Assembly (NCBI GenBank): GCA_002245135.1
Contig: NGBS01000014.1
Span: 79,128-143,127, forward strand
Origin: Proteromonas lacertae
Taxonomy: Eukaryota; Sar; Bigyra; Opalinata; Proteromonadidae
Direction of reading: 5' to 3'
DNA: 64,000 nucleotides
In this document: piece after piece, positions 49,979 through 60,187 of the stretch
Position numbering within the stretch: the first letter of the stretch is position 1
Layout of the letters: every line of letters starts with the position of its first letter
Position numbers and translations under genes: made by a program
Notes under the pieces: generated by a model
Seen by the model: only the letters and a program-made list of their open reading frames with translations
Databases searched by the model: none
Told to the model about the DNA's origin: nothing

Positions 49979-52900
49979 ATGTCTTTATTGGAAGAAAAAA
50001 TCAAAAATGCCAGAAGGAGTCCTGAGTATGATGCAAGACCTATTTCACAATTGACTTTTTCTTGGATGGATAGTCTCTTTATCAAAGGAAGAAAGCAAAT
50101 TCTGGAAATTGAGGATATATACACTTTAGGAGAAGATAGAAATCCAGGTATGGAATGCAATGCATTTATATATTTATAGGAGTATATCGTGACAAGTTCC
50201 TAGAAATCAAAAGCAAACGGTTTGAACAAGGCAAATCCTTCTCCTCCTTTTGGGTATACAATAGTGAATAACCTATATTATAGACTTTTTTTAACATTGT
50301 GAAATGGAGGTATTTGTTAGGTGTATTTCTGCATGCAACCGAAGTAATTCTAATGGCTGCATCACCTCTCTTAACTTACGAATATTTATCGTATGTAGAA
50401 GCCCTTACATTTGTTGATGCTCCATTATGGTATGGAATAGCCTTGGTACTTGGATTTGTTGGTTTGTTGATTATAATGTTATTCATAGAAGTAACATTTT
50501 ACAATATAATCATCACTACACAGCTTAATATTCGATCAAGTGTAGTATCAGCAGTATATGAGAAATGCCAAAAGATTAGAGAGATTGAAAACATAGGTGA
50601 AACGGTAAATTACATTAATATTGACTGTAAAAGATTAGAAGAGTTCTTTTTATATAGTACTGACATAATCTATTGTGTTGTGACAAGCGTTATGTATATA
50701 TATATTTATATAATTATAATTATTTATTAAAATATAAATAGAACAATTATTCAATTGTATTTCTTCTTAGGATGGACTTGCTTTGTTGGTGCTGGAATTA
50801 TAATAGGCTTGATGTTAAGTCAAATCATCTTCGCAAAATGGATAGAATATTTCCGAAAGAAGTTGATGGATACTTTAGATAAAAGAGTCAAAATAACAAG
50901 TGAATTTCTAGAAGGAATAAAAATCATTAAATTATATCACTGGGAGTTTAATTTCACTGAAAAAATAAACAACTTTAGAAAGATTGAATTAAAGCAATTA
51001 AGAAACTTTTTATATGTTGGAATTATATCATCTTTGACTGTTGATTTAATCCCCTCATTAGCTATCTTTGGTACATTGTTTATTTATTCATATGTTGGTG
51101 GAATTATGAAAGCTTCTATTATTTTTACTACACTCAGTGTATATATTATTTATATTATTTATTTTGAAATAGTTATTTGGCAATTTACGTAGTGCATTAT
51201 GGTCAGTACCAGGATTGTTGCAGTTATTAATAAATTCAAAAATATCATTTGATCGAATAACAAAGTTTATGGATGAACCAGAAATTGAACCTTCACATAA
51301 AGAACTTGGAGTATAATATTATATATAGATTTATATTTTATTTATTTAGTTTACCTCTGATCATGCAATTATAATGAAAGACGCAACATTTACATATCAT
51401 AAGAAATCGAAAGAAGGAGAGCAATATATTGAACTAGAAAACATCAATTTGAAAATACCAAAGAATTCATTAACAGCTGTAATTGGACCAATTGGATCAG
51501 GTAAAACTACATTTATTCATGCATTATTAGATGAATTGTATTTACAAAAAGTATATATTTAATTATATTGAGAATATATAGGGTGAGTTTTATAGAATGG
51601 AAGATATATCCTATTGTTCTCAAACTTCATGGATTTTAAATGACACAATTCGAAACAATATAATCCTCTCATCCCCATTTAATGAAGTGACTTACAGTAT
51701 GGTATTAAAAGTAAGCCAATTGGAGACAGATTTAGCAGCTTTAAAAGATGGAGATTCTACTGAAATTGGTACAAAAGGAATTAACCTATCAGGAGGTCAA
51801 AAGCAAAGATTAAGTTTAGCAAGGGCTTTATACAATACAATGAACGATATCTATATATTTGATGATATTCTAAGTGCAATTGATGTGAATATAGGTAATA
51901 AAATATTCAAAGATTGTTTAAGAAAGTTTTTAAAGGATAAAACAAGGATATTTGTCACTCATCAAATCCAATTCTTATCACAATGTGATCATTTTATTAC
52001 AATGCAAAATAAAGATGGAAAAATGAAATGCACTTATTATGATAGTTACTCTGATCTAGTAGCAAGTGGAATTAACTTGGATGAGTTTATCAACCAAAAA
52101 TTAGAAAGAAAAAGTAGTGAAAGATTAAGTGAAATTGATATGAGTGAAGATGGTAGTAAAAAAGATTCAATTTATAATGAAAGTGCTGGTAAACTAATAG
52201 AAAATGAAGAACGAGAAACTGGATATGTAAAATTACCAATCTATCAATCCTATATTCAGAAAGGTGGAAATATATTATTTTCTATTTTTGTAATGTTTTT
52301 CTTTTTATCACAAATGGCTGATTTGTGTCAAGTTTTCTTTATTTCTTATTGGACTGATAATGTTGATACAATTACTGGAGTTACTAAGATTCATAATAAT
52401 CAATGGTTTTTGAATATCATTTTAGTATTTGAATTAGGAATCATTCTATTCTTATATGTATATAATATATATATAATGTTTTAAAAATAGATGCGTTTCA
52501 TATTTGGAAATGAATTTTTATTGAAAACATCTAAGAAGTATCATAATGAATTAGTTGAACATATATCAAAAGCTCCTCAACATTTTTTTGATCAAAATCC
52601 TACAGGAAGAATATTGGTGTATTATTTAAATATATATATATGTATTTATATTTATTTATTTATTTAGTCGATTTACTACTGATATTGATGCTGTTGATAA
52701 TACCATTGTTGATTCATTTTCTACAGTTATTCAAGCATTATTGATGATTTTGACTGGAATATTACCTATTATTGTCATATCTTTTATATAGAAATAATCA
52801 TTTTTTATATTTTCTTTAACTATGTTTTAAGCTGCTCCTTGGTTTACAGTGACTGTTCCATTTATAGCATATATCTATGTCAAAATAATGAATGTATTTA

Positions 52901-54321
52901 TAATTATATAATATTATCATTTTATTAGTATTACCGTTCAACATCAAGAGAATTAAAGCGACTTGATTCTTTAACCAAATCTCCAATGATAAACTATTTC
53001 AATGATATTTTGAGTGGTTTATCAACAATCAGAGCAATGCATCAAATAAAGAATATTGAACACTCATTATATAATAAGATTATGTTATCTGTTAATTCTT
53101 ATTATACATTGAAAGCTGGTGATAGATGGTTACAGGTAAGATTGGAATTATTAGCAACAGCTGTATAATTATATATATATATTATTATTATTATTTATGG
53201 TTATAGATACAATTCATTGGTTTAACATTTACTTTATTTGCTGCAAGAGCAGGTACATTATCTGCTGGAGTATTAGGTTGTGCAATTACATTCGCTAGTT
53301 CAATAAGTTGTATATTATTATTATTATTTATTATTTATTATAAATAGATGCCTTTGTTGCTTTAGTTAGAGGATTTTCCAACTTAGAGAATGCTATGAAC
53401 AGCATTGAAAGAATCAAATATTATAGTGAAACTATTGATCAAGAATCTGACACTATAAAATCAGAAGTAATTCCACCATCAAATTGGCCTGATAGTATAT
53501 ATATAATATCAATTTATGATTATTTTAATAGAAGGAGATATTGAATATAAAGATGTAAGTGTAAGGTATAGAAAAGATTGTCCAACAATATTAAATGATT
53601 TCAATATTAAATTTGAAGGAGGAAAGAAAATAGGAATAGTAGGAAGAACAGGAAGTGGTAAAAGCACTTTACTATTGTCAATGGAAAGAATCATAGAAAT
53701 AGAAAAAGGACAAATAGTAATAGATGGAATTGATATACAAGCAATTAAACTAGGTACTTTGAGAAGTAATATATCAATAATTCCACAAGATCCATTCTTA
53801 TTTGATGGTACAATTAGAGAAAATATTGATCCATTAAAGAAATATAATGATGCTGAAATATGGAAGATATTAGAAAAAGTGAAATTGAATGATAAAATAA
53901 AGAATTTACCTAAGCAATTAGAGTATATTTAAATATATTATTATATTAGTGAAGTAATGAATGAAGGAATTACATTCAGTTTAGGTGAGAAGCAGTTAAT
54001 ATGTGTATGTAGAATATTATTAAGACCATCAAAAATCATATTATTAGATGAAGCAACAGCCAGTATCGATTATGAAACTGATAAATTAGTTCAAGAGCTG
54101 TTATATAGTGAATTTCCCAATTGTACATTGGTAATTATCGCTCATCGTATTCAGACTATTAGAAAGTGTGATAAAGTAGCTGTTATTGGCGAAGGAAAGT
54201 TAATGGAATATGATTCACCTGAAAACTTGATTAGAATGGGTGGAGAATTTGCGTATGATTATTTTATTTATTTATTTCATTTAGAAAATTATGGAAAGAA
54301 AGCTCATCTGTCTTAAAATAG
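49979..54321 (+). CDS. ABCC (MRP-type) full ABC transporter
   Basis: Sixteen exons encode about 1258 aa: 49979-50147, 50180-50253, 50284-50693, 50742-51138, 51173-51310, 51350-51550, 51582-52457, 52491-52618, 52668 to about 52773, about 52831-52893, 52929-53162, 53207-53309, 53348-53494, 53532-53922, 53950-54252 and 54285-54321. Layout is TMD1-NBD1-TMD2-NBD2 without TMD0, as in short MRPs. NBD1 has GPIGSGKT (about 442), YCSQTSWILNDTIRNN, LSGGQKQRLSLARAL, DDILSAID and VTHQ. NBD2 has GRTGSGKST (about 1053), IPQDPFLFDGTIREN, a degenerate signature FSLGEKQLICVCRIL and LLDEATASID. TMD2 ends with DRWLQVRLELL and NSIERIKYY, MRP hallmarks. It probably exports organic anions or conjugates. The exon 9-10 junction has no GT-AG pair that keeps frame. 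Confidence 0.92.
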
Positions 54322-54436
54322 ACAATATTCTCAAAATTAACGCAATTTTTCTTTTCTTTTTGTTTTTCTGATGTTCATTAATAATCAAAATATAATATTG
54401 AAATTACATTTATGTATTTACTAAATATCCATCTAT

Positions 54437-54998
54437 TTAAACTAATCTTTCTGTATTTGCACTTTCACTCATTCTTTCTACATTATAATGTTTATATATT
54501 ACTAAAGTGCTGAAATACTATTTATAATACATATAAATAATCAGAACATATACTGTAATAATCAATGATAGAAAGAATAATCCACATCCTAAGAAATACA
54601 TATGCTTCTTTATTCCAGTGTAAATACAAAGTCCAACAAATACAGCATAAATAGTAGCTCTCATTCCGATCAATATACGATACTATGCGTATATATTTTG
54701 TTGAAATTATACTGATAATATGATAATTTTTGGTTGTATATCAAAATTGAAAAACATCATTACAAATTGAATAAGTAAAATACCACATGATATTAAAGCA
54801 TAGTTTGCATAGAAAATGGAAGAAACTGTTGTAGAACTCTAAATTATTAATATAAAATATTTGATATACCAATTCTAACAAATATAGTATAATAAGATTT
54901 CTTTTAGTCTTAAAAGTAAGATGATTTTGATTGAATAAACTGGCATCACCTAATATTGGTGCATTTTCAGAATTATAATTTTGATCTATATGGTTCAT
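54437..54998 (-). CDS. Small four-helix membrane protein, unknown family
   Basis: Four exons (54998-54870, 54838-54713, 54682-54554, 54517-54437) give 154 aa; introns are 30-36 nt and all phase 0. Four hydrophobic segments are visible: NLIILYLLEL with SSTTVSSIFYANYALI, SCGILLIQFVMMFF, TIYAVFVGLCIYTG and FLGCGLFFLSLIITYF. N-terminal (MNHIDQNYNSENAPILGDAS) and C-terminal ends are polar, probably cytosolic. The layout recalls small tetraspan proteins such as MARVEL-type, but no motif supports a family. It is convergent with the ABC transporter. Confidence 0.65.
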
Positions 54999-55120
54999 AT
55001 ATTATTTAATTGCTGTTATATGGATTTATAAGAATTTCTAATTTACTGGCTTGATGTCTGTTTGATCATTCAAAGTTTTCTTTTTTATTTTTTATAACAG
55101 TTTTATAGTTTTCTTCCTAT

Positions 55121-55674
55121 ATGATAATGTCAAGTATATTTCACAGTAATATTGTTTCTATTAGATATATGGTTTAGGAATATTGCAATTAGTTTGTTAA
55201 TCTCAACTCCACTTTTTATCGCATATAAATATTATTCATGGAAAAAGAAAATCAGAAATAAGCTGAATCAATTGTATGAAAAATCTGAAGAAGAAACACA
55301 TACAAGAAGGATATCTTGGCTTCTCCAGATTCAGATAGAAATAGATAGAAAAAGAACACATGATGCAAATGCTATTGCAAATAACCTTGATTGCATACAA
55401 ATTAAACTTCATTTTAACGATTTTTCTAATCCTTATATGTATAACTATGTTGATATTTAAAAATAGATACTATTGGGATGCTCATGGAGTATGTCAAAAA
55501 TGGCCCGGTAAGAAGATGGTAAAGAAAGCAGATAATTCTTATGTTTATGAAATTAATGATACAAAATATTGTAATTTATTAGTTCATGATAATTTTGATA
55601 GAACGCCGATATTAGAGATATCTAAATCTGGTGATTATTGGATAGAAAATGGGAAGTTAATAACTAAACATTAA
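55121..55674 (+). CDS. Small single-pass membrane protein, unknown
   Basis: Three exons (55121-55133, 55165-55438, 55467-55674) give 164 aa. The start ATG at 55121 is preferred over the downstream TTG because a 31-nt GTATAT..TTAG intron joins it in frame. One hydrophobic segment near the N-terminus (NIAISLLISTPLFIAYKYY) is followed by basic WKKKIRNK. The C-terminal half (YYWDAHGVCQKWPGKKMVKK ... GDYWIENGKLITKH) looks like a small beta-rich domain. It is not recognised. Confidence 0.6.
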
Positions 55675-56132
55675 TTTATATATTTATATATAATTCAGGG
55701 TTGTATAAATCGGTTTGAGTAGGGAGGTCTGGCTGAAACTATCGGTTTGGTCTTGACCTTCTGTTGGTCAAACATATAAATTACTATAAAATACAGGATT
55801 CTACTTCGTCCTTATATTTTGCTTTTATATTTTGAGTTAGTATTGTCATATAAAATAGTAATGATATAATTTCTAAATCTATTTCTGTTTTATTCTTATA
55901 TTTACTTCTGCGCAATAAGTCGTTATTCATTATGGTTTTTATTACATATATTCTTCTAATTTCTCTAAAATTATAGCTAATATCAATTATCATTTTCCTC
56001 TTCTATTTTCACTTCTTATCAAATATTAATTGATATTTTCTTTTATTATTCAATATAATTTGACATAGACATATTTAACTAATGTGTCTAACATTATCAG
56101 AAGTTTAATTAAGTAGTAAATGAAAGAAAGGT

Positions 56133-56156
56133 GGTTATGTATACCTATACATAACC
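56133..56156. repeat. Palindrome with 11-bp perfect arms
   Basis: Arms GGTTATGTATA (56133-56143) and TATACATAACC (56146-56156) are separated by two bases. It may belong to the element terminus. Confidence 0.8.
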
Positions 56157-56312
56157 CCCTATTGATTTTTCACCCTTAGAAACGTTTTGAATGCATAATA
56201 AATATATCAATCGATTTCTCTATTTATGCTGGGCTCATATATTCCCTTAGTTTGACTTTCTGATCATAATCGAAATTTAATTTTCTTAAAAAAATTCAAA
56301 AAACAATGATAG

Positions 56313-56364
56313 ATAGGATGGCCACCATACTGTGTGATATGACACCATATAGTGACCATCCTAT
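56313..56364. repeat. Imperfect 52-bp palindrome
   Basis: Outer arms ATAGGATGG (56313-56321) and CCATCCTAT (56356-56364) are perfect; inner pairing continues with mismatches through CACCATA and TATAGTG. The core shares about three quarters of its bases with the palindrome at 36950-36981. Confidence 0.7.
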
Positions 56365-56540
56365 GTAATAAAAAACAAAACAAAAAAAATGGAGTTCAAG
56401 TCAAATCTCGAAACGCATCTATTTTTCTATTATTAAAATTTCTTATAAGACTTGTTATAATGCTAATTAATTATGTAAATTATGAAAACAACACTCCCAC
56501 ACAAACACAATATATCATTTCAACCAATTAGGACCAGAGA

Positions 56541-57330
56541 TTAATAATCATTTTGGTACTCTGGCTCCTCATCATCATCATCTACTATAAATTGTGAGAA
56601 GTTATCATCATCCTCATCTTCCTCTGTACTGGTGTCTTCTTCCTTTCTGTTTAAATTTCTTTTCTGATTGGTCTTCTTTCTTTTGAATCTTGGAGCTTTA
56701 GATGTACTGCACTTTCTTTTGGTGGATGCTACCTTTAACAACTTGTTGTCATCATCATCATTATAATCATCATCATCCAGATTATCAAACAACGATGCTA
56801 TAGAGACTTTACTACTTACTATACTTTCAGCAGTACTTCTGTAAACAATATCTCCTTTCGAATTCTTGTTTTCTTCTTTTTCGCATTTTGCTAAATCGTT
56901 GTCACCGAAATGTATGATATACATACAAGTCAGTTCTATCATATCCTCCATTGCATGGTCAAGCATACGATCATACTATTGATTCAAAATTGAAATATAT
57001 ATTAAATGAATATACGATGCTTTTGTCCAGATCCTCTTTATACACGATATTACATAGCAGGACAGACATCAACACTCTGGACATCTTTAATCTTTCATGA
57101 CGATCATCAATCTTTTCAATTTCTGTGAATCTTTTGTACCATGTACTGAAACGCCTTATACTGAAGTTACCATTCCAGCTATAGACATATAATAATATAA
57201 TATACCTATAACGTTGCAAATCTTTCTCATGTTCTACAATCGTCTTAAAATTCTCACATAAAATTTTATATATGCTCGGATTTGGATCATTAATGAAGCT
57301 GTTTTTGTATAGTATCTTCCAGTTGCTCAT
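56541..57330 (-). CDS. Acidic/basic tailed protein at the element edge, unknown
   Basis: Three exons (57330-57206, 57178-57016, 56975-56541) give 240 aa; introns are 27 and 40 nt and of host type. The ATG at 57330 begins MSNWKILYKNSFIND. The first 120 residues look like a small folded domain (STWYKRFTEIEKIDD, SRVLMSVLLCNIVYKEDLDK). The tail alternates acidic (DDDDYNDDDDN) and basic (RFKRKKTNQKRN) blocks, suggesting a nuclear or nucleic-acid-linked protein. The 27-nt intron has no stop and could be retained. It is divergent from the integrase, with 170 bp between starts, so it may be an element gene, but a host gene next to the insertion is also possible. Confidence 0.6.
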
Positions 57331-57500
57331 AATAAGTGAATTGAAAGGGAAATAACGTTGAACAATGAACAAATGTTATATGTATATATATATATATATA
57401 TTTTAAATGTTGTTATAAAGACATATAACTCTATTAATTTAGATAATAATCATAATGAAATGAATTTCATTATTACTTTTGTTTTTTGTTTTTGGACCAT

Positions 57501-58787
57501 ATGTTTAGCACTAATAGTTACGATCCACATTTATACAGCTCATATAGCAACGAGAACCCATATCCTGTCAAACCGTTACCTACAAATGGTAACTTATCAC
57601 TTGCAACATATATTAACCATGGAGCACCGAATATTACACATCCAACAAGAGAGGCTTCGTATGAAGACCAAATGTCAAACCAAATTGCCCAATATCGATC
57701 ACGCTTAGATGAGCTATATAAAAAATATTATTACCTTAATGAAAATGAATTTATCAAAATGACACAACATTTGTCTAGTATAAATGATATAGCTCCACCA
57801 CCAGATGTAGTACGTGAATACTTAAGGAGACAACCTGGAAAACAAATTGTCGATTTCAAATATAAAAAAAATAATCCATTCGCAACTATCAAAAAGCCAG
57901 GGTACTTCCAAATGGATATAGTGTTTTTCTTACCTGATATGGAACATTTGTATTTTATCGAAATGAATTCAAGAAAAGTATGGGCAATATTTATGCCTAA
58001 TAAATATGGTGATATTACATTGGATGCATTTCAGAAGTGGTATTATGAAACAGATGCCTATGGAAACAAAACACATAAAAATGTGGTAAGTATCCTATCA
58101 GATGCTGATGCTAGTTTTTCAAATATCAAGAAGTTATGTGATGCTGAAGGAATATCATATTTTCAAAAAGATGGTTCAGAGCATAAAATAGAGTCATTAT
58201 TGGATAGATCAGTGAGTGTGATAAAAAGACTATTGTACAAACACTTGGTGGATCTGGGATATGATGCACCTACATATATGGCAGATATTGATCACAATGA
58301 TAAGCATATTATACCAGATATGAATTATAAATTAAAACTCGATAGTATAATACAGGAAGTGATAGATGACTATAACAACAAGCCATTACCAGGAATTAAA
58401 GGATATACACCAAATGAGGTATTCCATAGTCCAGAATTACAAAAACAAATATTACAAAAATCAATTAACTACAACTTAAAGAATTATGAAAAATTGGACC
58501 ATACTGGTCAAAATTTCGAAGTAGGTGATTTGGTGAGATTCAAAGAGAGAAGACGTAAAATGGATAAGAACATATACTGGTCAGACAATGTATATAAGAT
58601 AATCAAGAAAAATCGATATTCATACAATTTAGGTGATATCAATGGGAATGACATTCAAGGTTTTTCATTAATTCGATTCAAACACTATGAGTTGCAGTTA
58701 GTGAGAAAAGATGATGCACCAACCACATGGTTTAGAAAAATACTGGAGAGACCCAAGAGAAAGAAGGGAGACAAATCAATATTGTAA
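57501..58787 (+). CDS. Maverick/Polinton integrase (retroviral-type, DDE)
   Basis: The ATG at 57501 (MFSTNSYDPHLY) gives 428 aa; the frame is open slightly upstream from a TTG, which is not used. The catalytic core begins at KPGYFQMDIVFFLPD (first Asp), continues with VSILSDADASFSNIKKL (second Asp region) and EHKIESLLDRSVSVIKRLL (Glu region), and ends in a helix with YNNKPLPGIKGYTPNEVF, which is the usual post-core motif. The C-terminal part (FEVGDLVRFKERRRKMD..YWSDNVYKIIKK) is an SH3-like or chromo-like DNA-binding domain as in Ty3-type integrases. It would cut and join element ends to target DNA. No introns are needed, unlike host genes around it. Confidence 0.92.
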   Translation: MFSTNSYDPHLYSSYSNENPYPVKPLPTNGNLSLATYINHGAPNITHPTREASYEDQMSNQIAQYRSRLDELYKKYYYLNENEFIKMTQHLSSINDIAPPPDVVREYLRRQPGKQIVDFKYKKNNPFATIKKPGYFQMDIVFFLPDMEHLYFIEMNSRKVWAIFMPNKYGDITLDAFQKWYYETDAYGNKTHKNVVSILSDADASFSNIKKLCDAEGISYFQKDGSEHKIESLLDRSVSVIKRLLYKHLVDLGYDAPTYMADIDHNDKHIIPDMNYKLKLDSIIQEVIDDYNNKPLPGIKGYTPNEVFHSPELQKQILQKSINYNLKNYEKLDHTGQNFEVGDLVRFKERRRKMDKNIYWSDNVYKIIKKNRYSYNLGDINGNDIQGFSLIRFKHYELQLVRKDDAPTTWFRKILERPKRKKGDKSIL

Positions 58788-58837
58788 CGAATAAATTTTT
58801 ATTATGTTATATATTGTATATGTTGTTTTTTATTATT

Positions 58838-59033
58838 GGGCATTGGATAGACTAGCTACGATGAGGGCTGCGTTTCTAATTTATAATTATTTATTTATTT
58901 ATTAAATTAATTTCACAAGGAATTTATGGAAGTTTAATAATAATTTCTACTTGGATGTGTGTTGTTTAATATTGCGCCATTGAAATTCGGCTTGAATCAT
59001 CCTGGCACGGTATATCTAAATGCCCTTTTTTTT
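58838..59033 (+). ncRNA. Candidate structured RNA 1 with complementary ends and T-run
   Basis: GGGCAT at 58838-58843 pairs with ATGCCC at 59020-59025, and GATA with TATC next to them. A run of T follows at 59026-59033, as in RNA polymerase III terminators. It shares GATAGACT near its 5' end with the next unit. A weak B-box-like word (GGCTTGAATCATCC) lies at about 58989-59002. Low confidence. Confidence 0.3.
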
Positions 59034-59041
59034 ATTTAATT

Positions 59042-59137
59042 GGGATCTGATAGACTGTGCAAGGAAAAAAGAGTCATGCAGCTGGCATTAGTGGTTCGAT
59101 TCCTAGCACAGACTATTAGTAATCCCATTTTTTTTTT
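59042..59137 (+). ncRNA. Candidate RNA polymerase III-type RNA 2 (B-box, closed stem, T-run)
   Basis: An 85-nt unit (59042-59126) has paired ends: GGGAT with ATCCC, ATAG with CTAT, CTGTGC with GCACAG. Inside is GGTTCGATTCC, an exact match to the B-box consensus GGTTCGANNCC. A run of ten T follows at 59128-59137. It cannot fold as a standard tRNA because the T-arm lies 24 nt from the 3' end. It sits between the integrase and the next element gene. Confidence 0.4.
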
Positions 59138-59175
59138 AATTTCTTTTTTTTAAAAAAAAATATTTTATTATACAT

Positions 59176-59583
59176 ATGCTTACACTACCACCACAGATTG
59201 AATATAAATTACCAGAACTTGAATCCAAGGTAACAAAGAAATATCATTTAAGTGGCCCTGACAGATACTTGGATTTGTATAGCCTACAATTCCTTATATT
59301 TTTTTATCATCGAAAACCTATATATCAATGGTATTTTGAGTTAACACACAAAATGATTAACATGATCATGAGTCAACGTTTGATATTAGTGTTTGTAGGT
59401 CCTTGTGACTTAGGAGATAGAGATTATCCGAAAGTTACATACACACCAACAATGAAAAAAGTAATCATTAGAATGCCACAAAGATGTTTTAATGGTAAGA
59501 TGCCAATATTCTTCAAATGTACTCATATGGATAGAGAGATGATAGAATATATTGAAACTCATACAATATTTCACCACACATAA
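59176..59583 (+). CDS. Small element protein, unknown
   Basis: A 135-aa frame from ATG 59176 (MLTLPPQIEYKLPELESK), preceded by T-rich and A-rich runs. It contains YLDLYSLQFLIFFYHRKPI, LILVFVGPCDLGDRDYPK and MPQRCFNGKMPIFFKCTHM. The even spacing of strands and loops suggests a small beta-rich domain. No family is recognised. It lies between the integrase and the convergent protease gene, in the position of minor Polinton genes. Confidence 0.6.
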   Translation: MLTLPPQIEYKLPELESKVTKKYHLSGPDRYLDLYSLQFLIFFYHRKPIYQWYFELTHKMINMIMSQRLILVFVGPCDLGDRDYPKVTYTPTMKKVIIRMPQRCFNGKMPIFFKCTHMDREMIEYIETHTIFHHT

Positions 59584-59626
59584 CAAAACAGAAAAAAATA
59601 ATTAAGTAATAATTTTATATTATATA

Positions 59627-60174
59627 TTATATTAAACCAAATTGTTTTTTCATTAACCTAATTTTTGCTTCACCTACTATTGTATTATAGTCAGTAGCCT
59701 TTTTGAAACTACACTGATCTCTTAAAATATTTTTCAAAAAATTAATAGCAAAAAAACCACAGTTGGCAGTATTTGAATTTTGATTCTGTACTCCATTGAT
59801 TTTAAGTTCATACTTTTCATTATGATACTTCTTTAATTTTTTCAAATTTTTTTTAAATTCTTCCAAGTGTTGAGGATCTTCACCAAATGAATCATAGTAC
59901 AGGAATTGTTTCTTGATATTGTCAACTACTAAGGCCACCCAATGACCTATAGAATCAGGGCTAGCTTGTGTGGTGAGTGTATTGATTATGATTCCCCATT
60001 GATTCTTCTTTTTGGGTATAGGAAGTACAAGCTCGTCCCAGCAGAACACTCCCATGAACTTTCCATGGAAATTATTGAACTCATTTTTCACAATTAACTC
60101 TATATCAAAGTTCGATAAAGCATCTGAAGTGATACTGTTATACAAAACTTTCCTACGTGAAATTAATTTCTTTA
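59627..60174 (-). CDS. Maverick/Polinton cysteine protease (adenain/Ulp1-like)
   Basis: The C48/C5-type catalytic residues are clear: His in SIGHWVALVVD, Asp in FLYYDSFGED, and Cys in SNTANCGFFAINFLKN with the preceding Gln-rich NQNSN. The N-terminal LSNFDIELIVKNEF and KFMGVFCWDELVLP are conserved parts of the family, so the frame must start upstream of the first ATG (the M of FMGVF). No ATG exists between it and the TAA ending the upstream gene at 60188; the two are in the same frame. Expression by splicing, readthrough or non-AUG start is needed. The span begins after the 21-nt intron-like segment 60195-60175. These proteases process capsid precursors. Confidence 0.88.
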
Positions 60175-60187
60175 CTTTTTTATTATT

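Larger units (their letters stand above)
55675..56540. other. 866-bp region without a clear gene; probable flank of the Maverick element
   Basis: A 69-codon minus-strand frame with an ATG lies at 55993-55784, with no recognisable similarity and probably chance. An inverted pair TTGACC/GGTCAA lies near 55754-55770. Two palindromes follow (56133-56156 and 56313-56364). No protein gene is supported. Confidence 0.5.

Noticed and set aside
55784-55993. 69-aa minus-strand protein
   Set aside because: It has an ATG but no recognisable features or exon context; in DNA this AT-rich a frame of this length is common.
59042-59126. tRNA gene
   Set aside because: The B-box is perfect but the T-arm is 24 nt from the 3' end, the T-stem does not pair, and no A-box or anticodon arm can be drawn; a permuted tRNA does not fit either.
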